DNA from: Actinomycetota bacterium
Lineage (GTDB): Bacteria; Actinomycetota; Actinomycetes; Nanopelagicales; Nanopelagicaceae
Length of the DNA: 52,330 nt
NCBI GenBank assembly: GCA_009698845.1
Contig: WLPI01000003.1
Span: 1-52,330 of the forward strand
Reading direction: 5' to 3'
The notes under the pieces were generated by a model, which saw only the letters and a list, made by a program, of their open reading frames with translations, did no database searches and had not been told where the DNA came from. Both the position numbers and the translations under genes were made by a program. Shown one piece after another: positions 21,753 through 31,223 of the stretch (position 1 is the stretch's first letter; each line of letters begins with the position of its first letter).

Positions 21753-24700
21753 CTAAATACGAACGAGGCAGTCCGGCCCCAAGAGTGCTTTCAAATCTGC
21801 GCTCAAACTTGGTGATGATGTTACTAGTGCGTCAATTTTCAGAGTCGTCGATTTCTGTTGGTCAATTACTTGCAGGTGTACTTCGCGTTTGCCTGGATGA
21901 GAGCGCAAAATCTCTTTCACTCGTTCGATGATTGGCGGAGTCACCTGTGATGCAGGAAGTGAAATCAGGAGCGGTCCAGTAGGAGCAGCGGAGATATCTG
22001 GCATCTTCATTTCAAGAGCAGTAAATCGAACCTGCTCATCGGTGCGCGAGAATCGTCCACGAACGACTACAACTCGATCTTCAGTAAGTGAAAGCGCGTA
22101 CTGGTTGTAGGTGTTTGAGAAGAAGAGAACTTCAATGGCACCTTCTAAATCTTCAACATTGACCACGGCCCATGAAGCACCTTGTCGAGAAACTTTTCTC
22201 TGGATTCCTGTAATGAGTCCACCAATGGTGATAACTCCTTCTGGCGGGGCGTCATTGAGCAATTCGCTGATTGACATATCTGTATGTGATCGAAGCACGT
22301 GTTCGACGCCGAGCAATGGGTGATCAGATACGTAGAGCCCTAACATCTCTCGTTCAAAGGTAAGCAAAGTAGATTTGTCCCACTCGGTATCTGGTATCTC
22401 AACATCTAATCCAACTACTGTTGAAATCGAGTCACCACCGAAGAGATCGAATTGGCCAATGGCTTCGGCTCGCTTAGTTTCAATGACTGAATCAATAGCT
22501 TCAAGATGGATAGCCATCAATCCCTTGCGAGGATGGTTAAGTGAGTCAAATGCGCCAGCTTTGATAAGTGACTCGATTGTTTTCTTATTGCACACATTGG
22601 CATCTACTTTTGCTAAGAAATCACCGAAGGAAGAAAAAGCGCCTTTAGTTATGCGTGATGCCTTTACCGAGGCGACAACACCTTCACCTACGTTTCTAAT
22701 CGCAGCTAAACCAAATCTAATATCTTGACCACGCGGGGTGTATTCGGCATCAGATTCGTTGACATCTGGTGGGAGAACTTTGATTCCCATTCTTCTGCAC
22801 TCAGAGAGGTAGAGGGCTGATTTATCTTTATCATCGCGAACACTAGTAAGTAGCGCCGCCATGTATTCGGTAGGGAAATTAGCCTTGAGATAAGCCGTCC
22901 AGAATGAAACAACTCCATATCCAGCGCTGTGCGCACGGTTAAAGGCGTAGTCAGAGAAGGGAATAAGAACTTCCCAAAGCCGTTTGATTGCTGCTTCAGA
23001 GAATCCGTTAGCTTTCATGCCAGCTTCAAAAGGAATGTACTCCTTGTCAAGAATTTCCTTATTCTTCTTTCCCATTGCTTTACGCAATAGATCTGCACGT
23101 CCTAAAGTAAAACCAGCTACTTTCTGAGCGATTGCCATTACTTGCTCTTGATAAACAATTAGTCCGTAGGTATCCCCCAAAATATCTTGCAGCACATCTG
23201 AAAGCTCTGGATGAATTGGTTCGACTGGTTTGCGACCATTCTTGCGGTCTGCATAGTTATTGTGTGCGTTCTCACCCATTGGTCCTGGTCGATAGAGCGC
23301 GATAACTGCCGAAATATCTGCAAATGAATCCGGGGACATGCTTCGAAGTAGTGCACGCATTGGTCCGCCGTCTAGTTGGAAAACTCCGAGCGTATCTCCA
23401 CGAGAGAGAAGTTCAAAAGTTTTCTGATCAGATAATGGAAGGTCTTCAAGTACGAGATCAATACTCTGATTGGACTTAATGTTTAGCAGAGCATCATCTA
23501 GAACTGAGAGATTTCGAAGTCCAAGAAAATCCATCTTGAGCAAACCGGTTGATTCGCATGCGCCCATATCGAATTGAGTAATGATTGCGCCATCTGCTTC
23601 TCGGCGGTGAATGGGAATAACATCGAGCAGCGGTTCGCGAGATAAAATCACGCCAGCTGCGTGCACTCCCCACTGACGCTTAAGCCCTTCAAGTCCCTTG
23701 GCAAGATCTACGACACGTTTTGAATCAGGGTCGGTTTCATAGAGAGTTCTAAACTCCCCGGCTTCACCGAAACGTGAGTCTTTGTTATCGAATACTCCAG
23801 AGAGAGTGATGTCTTTACCCATCACTGATGGAGGAAGAGCTTTGGTTAATTTCTCACCAATTGCATAGGGGTAACCGAGAACTCGTGTTGCATCCTTAAG
23901 TGATTGCTTCGATTTAATTGTTCCGTAAGTAATGATCTGCGCAACGCGATCTTCGCCGTACTTTTCGGTCGCGTAACGAATCATCTCTGAGCGTCTACGC
24001 TCGTCAAAGTCGAGATCGATATCGGGCATCGAGATACGCTCAGGGTTAAGGAATCGTTCAAAAAGTAATCCATGCTCTATTGGATCAAGTCCTGTGATTC
24101 CAAGTGCATATGCAACAAGTGAACCGGCTGCAGATCCACGACCTGGTCCTACGCGAATTCCAACCTTCTTTGCATGCGTTACCAAATCTGCAACAACAAG
24201 GAAGTATCCAGGGAATCCCATTTTGATCATTACATCGAGCTCGTAATTAAGGCGAGTGAAATGTTCTGGAGTTGCCCTATCCCCCATTCTTTCTCGTAAA
24301 CCACGTTCTGCTTCTTTGCGAAGCCAAGAATCTTCGGTTTCTTCTTTAGGTACCTCAAAAGCCGGCATGAGGTTTTCATCTTCACGAAGTTTTACATTGC
24401 AACGCTCTGCAATCAGCAACGTGTTATCGCAAGACTCAGGAATCTCTTTAAAGAGTTCGCGCATTTGCGCAGGTGTCTTTAGGTAGAACTCGTGATTGTC
24501 GAACTTAAATCGCTTCGGGTCGGCCAGCGTTGATCCAGACTGCACACATAGAAGTGCTTCATGTGCAGGGCCATCTTCGTGGAAGGTGTAATGCAGATCA
24601 TTCGTGGCAAGCAATGGAAGCTTGAGTTCTCTTCCAAGCTTAATCAAGTCAGCTTTCACTCGACTTTCAATATCAATTTGGTGATCCATGATTTCAAGGA

Positions 24701-25286
24701 AGAAATTGTTTGCCCCAAAAATATCTCGGTAATCGCTGGCCGCTCTTAACGCTTCCTTGTAGTTTCCCATGCGAAGTCGAGTTTGAATTTCTCCACCAGG
24801 GCATCCTGTTGTTGCAATCAAACCATCGGCATAACGTGAAATGAGTTCACGATCCATGCGAGGTTTGTAGTAATAACCTTCAAGCGATGCCAAAGATGAA
24901 AGCCGGAAAAGATTTGCAAGACCCTGATTGTTCTCCGCCAAAATGGTCATGTGCGTATATGCACCGCCGCCAGAAACATCGTCTTCACCGCCGTCGGCCC
25001 ACTGCACACGCTTCTTATCAAATCGGGATTCAGGTGCAACATAAGCTTCAATACCGATGATTGGTTTGACGCCAGCTTTAGTTGCTTGTTTATAGAAATC
25101 AAATGCACCAAAAACATTTCCATGATCTGTCATGGCTATCGCTGGCATTTCTTGGCGAGCGACTTCAGTTACAAGATCACCGACGCGCGCGGCACCATCG
25201 AGCATCGAGTACTCAGTATGTACATGAAGATGTACAAACGAGTCTTTCGTCGATGCCCGTGAAGCTGAAAAATCTTCAGATGACAT
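21753..25286 (-). CDS. dnaE: DNA polymerase III alpha subunit (replicative DnaE1)
   Basis: 1177 aa; PHP domain FVHLHVHTEYSMLDGAARV; PDIDLDFDERRR catalytic motif; RAHSAGYGVVSFWTAYLKANFP. Confidence 0.96.
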   Translation of the reverse strand: MSSEDFSASRASTKDSFVHLHVHTEYSMLDGAARVGDLVTEVARQEMPAIAMTDHGNVFGAFDFYKQATKAGVKPIIGIEAYVAPESRFDKKRVQWADGGEDDVSGGGAYTHMTILAENNQGLANLFRLSSLASLEGYYYKPRMDRELISRYADGLIATTGCPGGEIQTRLRMGNYKEALRAASDYRDIFGANNFFLEIMDHQIDIESRVKADLIKLGRELKLPLLATNDLHYTFHEDGPAHEALLCVQSGSTLADPKRFKFDNHEFYLKTPAQMRELFKEIPESCDNTLLIAERCNVKLREDENLMPAFEVPKEETEDSWLRKEAERGLRERMGDRATPEHFTRLNYELDVMIKMGFPGYFLVVADLVTHAKKVGIRVGPGRGSAAGSLVAYALGITGLDPIEHGLLFERFLNPERISMPDIDLDFDERRRSEMIRYATEKYGEDRVAQIITYGTIKSKQSLKDATRVLGYPYAIGEKLTKALPPSVMGKDITLSGVFDNKDSRFGEAGEFRTLYETDPDSKRVVDLAKGLEGLKRQWGVHAAGVILSREPLLDVIPIHRREADGAIITQFDMGACESTGLLKMDFLGLRNLSVLDDALLNIKSNQSIDLVLEDLPLSDQKTFELLSRGDTLGVFQLDGGPMRALLRSMSPDSFADISAVIALYRPGPMGENAHNNYADRKNGRKPVEPIHPELSDVLQDILGDTYGLIVYQEQVMAIAQKVAGFTLGRADLLRKAMGKKNKEILDKEYIPFEAGMKANGFSEAAIKRLWEVLIPFSDYAFNRAHSAGYGVVSFWTAYLKANFPTEYMAALLTSVRDDKDKSALYLSECRRMGIKVLPPDVNESDAEYTPRGQDIRFGLAAIRNVGEGVVASVKASRITKGAFSSFGDFLAKVDANVCNKKTIESLIKAGAFDSLNHPRKGLMAIHLEAIDSVIETKRAEAIGQFDLFGGDSISTVVGLDVEIPDTEWDKSTLLTFEREMLGLYVSDHPLLGVEHVLRSHTDMSISELLNDAPPEGVITIGGLITGIQRKVSRQGASWAVVNVEDLEGAIEVLFFSNTYNQYALSLTEDRVVVVRGRFSRTDEQVRFTALEMKMPDISAAPTGPLLISLPASQVTPPIIERVKEILRSHPGKREVHLQVIDQQKSTTLKIDALVTSSPSLSADLKALLGPDCLVRI

Positions 25287-25305
25287 GGTGGCGCAACATT
25301 AGCGC

Positions 25306-26244
25306 CTAAGGCAGCACTGCCTCGGATAGCAACGCCAAAGAAGCTTGCAAGTCAGCTGGGTAAGGGGCTGTTAACACGAGCGGAATTCCGTTGGTGGGAT
25401 GGTTGAAACGTAGTTCAAGAGCGTGAAGCCAAGGTCGAGACATCTGCATTTTCTTTCCAAGCACCGGATCGGCTCCGTATGTCGTATCACCAACGAGTGG
25501 GTGATTAAGTGCAGAGAAGTGAACACGAATTTGATGAGTACGCCCTGTTTCAAGTTCTACCTTTACCAATGAAACTGATCTGTAATACTCGATTACTTCG
25601 TAATGTGTGATGCTCTCTTTACCTGTAGCAACAACAGCAAACCGATGATCTTCTTTTGGATGACGATCGATTGGCGCGTCAATTGTTCCAGTCGAAGGGT
25701 CCATATGGCCTTGGACAAGTGCGTGATACGTTTTTTCAACATCATGGCTACGAAACATCTCTTTCAACTTTAAATATGCGGCATCGGTTTTTGCAATAAT
25801 CATGAGACCCGATGTGCCAGCATCTAAACGGTGCACTACTCCTGCGCGCTCCGCTGGGCCTGATGTGGAGATCGTGTAACCAGCTGCAAGAAGTGCGCCC
25901 ACAACAGTGGGTCCCATCCAGCCAGGACTTGGATGCGCAGCACAACCGACAGGTTTATCAATAACAACGATGTCGTCATCGTTGTAGATAACAGTAAGTC
26001 CTTCTAAAGGTGTCAGTGGAATGGGATCTTGATTTACCGGTGCGGGAAGGAGTATTTCAATAACTTGGCCGGCCACTACACGGTCTGATTTACCCATGGA
26101 CTTACCGCTGGTTGTTATGTCGCCATCCTCAAGCAATTTAACGATAGTTGTACGAGATAAGCCAAGTACTCGGGTTAGGGCGCTATCAATTCGCTCGCCC
26201 TCTACGCCTTCGGGCACACTCAGCGTTCTCAACTCACGTGACAT
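25306..26244 (-). CDS. rluD: Large-subunit rRNA pseudouridine synthase, RluD family
   Basis: S4 domain; VIDKPVGCAAHPSPG...VHRLDAGTSGLMIIAKTDAAY...LETGRTHQIRVH. Confidence 0.94.
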   Translation of the reverse strand: MSRELRTLSVPEGVEGERIDSALTRVLGLSRTTIVKLLEDGDITTSGKSMGKSDRVVAGQVIEILLPAPVNQDPIPLTPLEGLTVIYNDDDIVVIDKPVGCAAHPSPGWMGPTVVGALLAAGYTISTSGPAERAGVVHRLDAGTSGLMIIAKTDAAYLKLKEMFRSHDVEKTYHALVQGHMDPSTGTIDAPIDRHPKEDHRFAVVATGKESITHYEVIEYYRSVSLVKVELETGRTHQIRVHFSALNHPLVGDTTYGADPVLGKKMQMSRPWLHALELRFNHPTNGIPLVLTAPYPADLQASLALLSEAVLP

Positions 26245-26250
26245 CAGCGC

Positions 26251-26736
26251 CTACCTTACCGGTGTTATTGGCGGGATATTTCGCATAGTCAAATAAAAGG
26301 CAAGAAATGCTGCAACAACTATTGCTGAATCAGCAATATTGAAAACGGGCCAATTAGGAATTTGAATCCAATCAATCACGTTACCACTGAGAAAACTGGG
26401 CTCTCGAAAGATTCGATCTGTGAGGTTTCCTAGAACTCCCCCCAATAGAAGTCCTGCAGTTGCTTGCCATCCTCGTGAAGAGATCCGAGTTGAGTAATAG
26501 GTAACCCCGATTACAACGGCTAGAGAAAGTAGGGCAAAGACTATTGCAAAACCAGTTGCAAAACTGAATGCTGCTCCAGAATTTCTGACAAGGGTGAGAG
26601 TTAAGAAATCGCCCAATACTTTCACTGGCGTAGTTGCAAGTGCAGAGACCGCCCATTGTTTTGTTGCAAAATCGAAAAGCCAAATGCACCAAGCAGTAAC
26701 CCAGATTAGTCGTGAAGGTAGTTGGCGTTGGCGCAC
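26251..26736 (-). CDS. lspA: Lipoprotein signal peptidase II
   Basis: FLTLTLVRNSGAAFSFATG...GVLGNLTDRIFRE...VIDWIQIPNWPVFNIADSAIV. Confidence 0.95.
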   Translation of the reverse strand: MRQRQLPSRLIWVTAWCIWLFDFATKQWAVSALATTPVKVLGDFLTLTLVRNSGAAFSFATGFAIVFALLSLAVVIGVTYYSTRISSRGWQATAGLLLGGVLGNLTDRIFREPSFLSGNVIDWIQIPNWPVFNIADSAIVVAAFLAFYLTMRNIPPITPVR

Positions 26737-26737
26737 C

Positions 26738-27532
26738 TTAGCGCCGCTCTTCTTTCTGCTTGCAAATCATGCACAAAGTTGCGCGAGGAAATACTTGAAG
26801 ACGTGCCTTTCCAATTGCTGTGCCGCAGTCCTCGCAGAGTCCATAGGTTTTGTTTTCGATGCGCTCAAGAGCTCTCTCTGTTTGAAGAACCATGTCGCGT
26901 GCATTTATTACCAGTGACATTTCGTGCTCACGTTCAAAAGTCTTGGTACCTGAATCTGCTTGATCATCTCCAGCACCTTCACCTGAATCTGAAATGAGCT
27001 CATCCATTTCTGCTTCAACTGTTGCAAGTTCTTTACGCAATCTTTCTAAATCTTTTGAAATCTCTGCTTTAACTGATTTGAGTTCGGCAGCGGTCCAAGG
27101 CGCTTCACCCGCAGATGCAACTACTGGTGTGGGTGCTGCCTTGATTGGCTTTAGCGGAGCAACTTTCTTTCCACTTTTAACTGGACGTGGTGGTGGTGGC
27201 ATGACAAGTCGACGCTCTTCTACAACCGGTGCCGCACTAGGTGCAACTACTGTGGCGACTGAAACAGTCTGAGATTTCTCATCAACTGTAAGAGTTGTCT
27301 TTCCAACCTTTGAAGGAAATGGACGACCCGGAGCTTTCTTAACTGGGATTGACTTCTTCGCGGCAGTTTTTTTTGCAGGTGCTTTTTTTGCAGGGACTTT
27401 TTTTGACGCAGCCTTTTTCGCAGGAGCCTTCTTCGCTACTTTCTTAGGCGCAGCTTTTTTGGCAGGTGCTTTCTTCGCGGGAGCCTTCTTGGCTACTTTC
27501 TTGGCTACTTTTTTTCCTGGCACGCCGCGCAC
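26738..27532 (-). CDS. DksA/TraR-type zinc-finger protein with N-terminal Lys/Ala/Pro-rich histone-H1-like repeats
   Basis: C-terminal LERIENKTYGLCEDCGTAIGKARLQVFPRATLCMICKQKEERR; N-terminal (A)KKAPAKKA repeats. Longer ORF-track start (27673) would run antisense through the ileS T-box; in-frame GTG at 27532 is a plausible start. Confidence 0.82.
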   Translation of the reverse strand: MRGVPGKKVAKKVAKKAPAKKAPAKKAAPKKVAKKAPAKKAASKKVPAKKAPAKKTAAKKSIPVKKAPGRPFPSKVGKTTLTVDEKSQTVSVATVVAPSAAPVVEERRLVMPPPPRPVKSGKKVAPLKPIKAAPTPVVASAGEAPWTAAELKSVKAEISKDLERLRKELATVEAEMDELISDSGEGAGDDQADSGTKTFEREHEMSLVINARDMVLQTERALERIENKTYGLCEDCGTAIGKARLQVFPRATLCMICKQKEERR

Positions 27533-27604
27533 CTTATGCGTTTTTCTCTGCGTAACCAACTTTGCCACGCATGGTTTAGACTCAGAACCTGCAAGTCCTT
27601 GTAC

Positions 27605-27815
27605 GAGAAGTGCGTTGAAGAGGCCATCACCTCGGGAGCACGCTGGAAGATCCGATAGCCATCTGTTCGACAAATGGTCCGGGGTAGAACTAGCCGTGGC
27701 AAGTAAATAAAGAGGTACGAATCCGCACCAGCGGAAACGTACAAGGCGGGTGGTACCGCGAACTTCGACTCTGAAGTTCGTCCCTCCAAGAGTTACTGAC
27801 TTCTTGGGGGATTTT
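27605..27815 (+). promoter_or_regulatory. T-box leader of ileS (actinobacterial short stem-I type)
   Basis: T-box core GGCGGGTGGTACCGCG (27745-27760); short hairpin GAGG-CCATCA-CCTC presenting ATC as candidate Ile specifier (27626-27628); GAACTTC/GAAGTTC hairpin; SD (GGGGG) paired in a hairpin before the ATG. Confidence 0.88.
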
Positions 27816-27817
27816 TT
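27784..27817 (+). terminator. SD-sequestering hairpin / terminator-like element of the ileS T-box (CCTCCAAGA...TCTTGGGGG then ATTTTTT)
   Basis: 9-bp stem (with G-U) whose 3' arm holds the SD, followed by a T6 run directly before ATG 27818. Confidence 0.7.
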
Positions 27818-30800
27818 ATGTCATCACCATTTCGCGCAATAAGCGCACAGATTGACCTTCCCGCAATGGAACGTTCAATTCTGGAGTTTTGGCAGAAGAA
27901 TCAAATCTTTGAGAAGAGCACTGACTCTCGTTCGCATGCAACTCCCTGGACATTTTATGAAGGTCCCCCAACTGCCAACGGCATGCCTGGAACTCACCAC
28001 ATTGAAGCTCGAGTATTTAAAGATGTTTTCCCGCGCTTTCAAACAATGAAAGGCAAGTATGTAACCCGTAAAGCAGGTTGGGATTGTCACGGACTTCCAG
28101 TTGAAATCGCAGTTGAGAAAGAACTTGGATTTGCTGGCAAAGGCGATATTGAAAAGTATGGCATCGCGCCATTTAACGAGAAGTGTCGTGAGTCTGTAAC
28201 GCGCCATGTGGATGCGTTTACAACCATGACAGAGCGCATGGGTTTCTGGGTTGATTTTGATCAAGCTTATTGGACGATGGCTCCTGAATATGTTGAGTCA
28301 GTCTGGTGGAGTCTGAAAGAGATTTGGAAGAAAGGACTTTTGGTCCAAGATCATCGCGTTGCACCATACTGCCCACGTTGCGGTACCGGATTATCCGATC
28401 ATGAACTTTCACAAGGGTACGAAACTGTCGTAGACCCATCTGTGTATGTTCGCTTCCCAATTACATCAGGAGAGCTCGCAGAACTTGGTGCATCACTCTT
28501 AGTATGGACAACTACGCCGTGGACCCTTGTTTCAAATACAGCTGTGGCCGTACATCCCGACGTTACATATGTCGCGGTGCAAACAACAGTCGATGACAAC
28601 AGCGAAGTGTTGCTTGTTGCCCAACCACTACTTTCCAAAGTAGCTGGCGAACATAAAATCCTCAAGACATTTAGTGGCAAAGAGTTAGAACGTACAACCT
28701 ATAAACGTCCCTTTGATTATGTTGAAATTCCAGATTCCCATTTTGTTGTATTGGCTACATATGTAACCACCGAAGATGGAACAGGACTTGTCCACCAGTC
28801 CCCTGCATTTGGTGCGGATGACCTTCAAGTTTGTCGCGCTTACGGACTGCCAGTTGTGAATCCAATTGCTCCCGATGGAACTTTTCTTGCTGATGTGCCT
28901 GTTGTAGGTGGACTCTTCTTTAAGGAAGCAGATAAACCACTCGTAAAGGAACTTAAGGCAAGTGGTGCGCTCTACAAGCACCAGCCCTACGAGCACGAAT
29001 ACCCACATTGTTGGCGCTGTCATACAGCGCTTATCTATTACGCACAACCATCGTGGTACATCCGTACGACCTCAATAAAAGAAGAATTAATTCGTGAAAA
29101 CCAAAAGACAGATTGGCATCCAGAGACGATAAAAACTGGACGTTACGGAGATTGGCTCAATAACAATATTGATTGGGCTCTCTCTCGCAATCGTTACTGG
29201 GGTACGCCACTTCCAATCTGGCGATGTGAAAACAAACATGAAGTCTGTGTTGATTCACTCAAAGAACTAGGAGCTCTGGCAGGTCAAGAGCTCAGCAATC
29301 TAGATCCCCACCGTCCTTTCGTAGATGACATTTCATTTGCGTGCGCAGAATGTTCTAGCACCATGAATCGCGTGCCTGAAGTAATCGATTGCTGGTATGA
29401 CTCAGGGGCAATGCCATTTGCGCAATGGGGGTATCCACATAAAGAGGGATCTGTCGAGAAATTCAAGGCGGCTTACCCTGCTGACTTTATTTGTGAAGCC
29501 ATTGATCAAACTCGTGGCTGGTTCTACACACTCATGACGATTGGAACACTGGTCTTTGATCAGAGTTCATATAAGAGCGTTTTATGTCTTGGCCATATTC
29601 TTGATAAAGATGGACGCAAGATGAGTAAACACCTTGGAAACGTTCTTGAACCTATTTCACTGATGGATCAACATGGTGCAGATGCTGTGCGTTGGTACAT
29701 GTTGGCAGCAGGCTCTCCATGGTCTGCGCGTCGCGTGGGTCATGATGCGATCTCGGATGTAGTTCGTAAGACACTTCTTACTTATTGGAACACAATCTCT
29801 TTCCATGCTCTCTATGCGCAAGCGTCAAACTTTGACTTATCACAAAGTCCATCAATCAAAGATCGACCATTGATGGATCGATGGATTATCAGTGAGCTCA
29901 ATGCTCTTATCTCTGAAGTTGATCAGGCATATTCAGCCTTCGATTCTCAAAGTGCAGGGAAAGTACTTGCACGATTTATTGACGATCTTTCAAATTGGTA
30001 CGTACGTCGCTCGCGACGCAGGTTCTGGGAAGGCGATGTCGCCGCACTAGCAACGCTTCATGAATGTCTTGTAACTCTGACACAGTTACTAGCGCCCATG
30101 GTTCCATTTATCGCAGAACACACGTGGCAAGAATTAGTAAAGGTTGCCGACCCAAAGGCTGCAGAGTCTGTCCACTTGACTGACTTTCCTATTTCGCAAT
30201 CTTCGTTGGTTGATATCTCTCTTAACGCTCATGTTGCAATGACTCGTCGTGTTGTGGAACTTGGTCGCGCAGCCCGAGCTGAATCAGGAATCAAGATTCG
30301 CCAACCACTTCAGAGGGCTCTCATCTCTGCACAGGGGTGGTCACAGCTACCTGCCGATATGAAGGAGCAGATTTCAGATGAACTCAATGTGATTGACTTG
30401 CAAGATATTGCTGATGCAGATGGAGATCTCGTTGATGTTTCAGTAAAGGCGAACTTCAAATCACTCGGTGCAAAATATGGCAAGGCAGTGCAAGATGTTG
30501 CCAAGTTAATCTCAGCAACTGATGCGACAGAGCTAGTGCGAACCCTGCGCCAAAGTGGTTCGACAACAGTCGGCGAGTACCAGATTGCCCTTGACGATTT
30601 GGTTATCACTGAAGTACCAAAGAGCGGCTGGATGGTTTCAAGTCACGATGGCGAAAGCGTGGCACTTGATTTAGCGCTCACGCCAGAACTCATTGCATCC
30701 GGGCAAATCCGAGAAGTAATTCGACTTATCCAGGAACGTCGCAAGTCTGACGGGTTTGATATTTCAGATCGGATTCATATTCGTTGGAGTGCACCTGCCG

Positions 30801-30934
30801 AATTAGTCGCAACAATTAATGCGAATATCGCTCATATTTCCGATGAAGTTCTTGCTCTTTCGATGACAGAAGACAAAACTGTAGAAAAAATCGAAAGTGA
30901 ACTTGGGGTAAATATCTCTCTAGCGAAAGCTTAG
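27818..30934 (+). CDS. ileS: Isoleucyl-tRNA synthetase (type 2, eukaryote-like architecture)
   Basis: 1038 aa; WTFYEGPPTANGMPGTHHIEARVFKD...GWDCHGLPVEIAVEKELG...GRKMSKHLGN; long C-terminal domain. Confidence 0.97.
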   Translation: MSSPFRAISAQIDLPAMERSILEFWQKNQIFEKSTDSRSHATPWTFYEGPPTANGMPGTHHIEARVFKDVFPRFQTMKGKYVTRKAGWDCHGLPVEIAVEKELGFAGKGDIEKYGIAPFNEKCRESVTRHVDAFTTMTERMGFWVDFDQAYWTMAPEYVESVWWSLKEIWKKGLLVQDHRVAPYCPRCGTGLSDHELSQGYETVVDPSVYVRFPITSGELAELGASLLVWTTTPWTLVSNTAVAVHPDVTYVAVQTTVDDNSEVLLVAQPLLSKVAGEHKILKTFSGKELERTTYKRPFDYVEIPDSHFVVLATYVTTEDGTGLVHQSPAFGADDLQVCRAYGLPVVNPIAPDGTFLADVPVVGGLFFKEADKPLVKELKASGALYKHQPYEHEYPHCWRCHTALIYYAQPSWYIRTTSIKEELIRENQKTDWHPETIKTGRYGDWLNNNIDWALSRNRYWGTPLPIWRCENKHEVCVDSLKELGALAGQELSNLDPHRPFVDDISFACAECSSTMNRVPEVIDCWYDSGAMPFAQWGYPHKEGSVEKFKAAYPADFICEAIDQTRGWFYTLMTIGTLVFDQSSYKSVLCLGHILDKDGRKMSKHLGNVLEPISLMDQHGADAVRWYMLAAGSPWSARRVGHDAISDVVRKTLLTYWNTISFHALYAQASNFDLSQSPSIKDRPLMDRWIISELNALISEVDQAYSAFDSQSAGKVLARFIDDLSNWYVRRSRRRFWEGDVAALATLHECLVTLTQLLAPMVPFIAEHTWQELVKVADPKAAESVHLTDFPISQSSLVDISLNAHVAMTRRVVELGRAARAESGIKIRQPLQRALISAQGWSQLPADMKEQISDELNVIDLQDIADADGDLVDVSVKANFKSLGAKYGKAVQDVAKLISATDATELVRTLRQSGSTTVGEYQIALDDLVITEVPKSGWMVSSHDGESVALDLALTPELIASGQIREVIRLIQERRKSDGFDISDRIHIRWSAPAELVATINANIAHISDEVLALSMTEDKTVEKIESELGVNISLAKA

Positions 30935-31212
30935 AGCAGAACTCGAATTGCGCCTTGCAGTAGATTGATTGCAATCAACAGCACGATGAATGAGAGATCT
31001 AGCGCTACTCCACCTAATCGCAGAGGTGGGACAAAACGCTGTACAAATTTCATTGGTGGATCAGTAATTGAATAGATGAACTCAAAAAATGCTAAGAGAA
31101 TTGAGTTGGGACGCCAGTTCTTTGCGAACATCCGAACATAGTCAATAATGATGCGCGCGAACAGAGCTAACTTATACAGCCCAAGTATCTGGAGAATGAG
31201 TGATGTCAGCAC
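30931..31212 (-). CDS. YggT family membrane protein
   Basis: LYKLALFARIIIDYVRMF...RPNSILLAFFEFIYSITDPPMKFVQRFVPPLRLGGVALDLSFIVLLI. Confidence 0.92.
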   Translation of the reverse strand: MLTSLILQILGLYKLALFARIIIDYVRMFAKNWRPNSILLAFFEFIYSITDPPMKFVQRFVPPLRLGGVALDLSFIVLLIAINLLQGAIRVLL

Positions 31213-31223
31213 GAAGAGTTAAT

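Noticed and set aside
27330-27530. Repeat block near the DksA-like gene as a possible CRISPR or VNTR
   Set aside because: Irregular spacing; repeats reflect AKKAPAKK coding repetition, no spacer structure.
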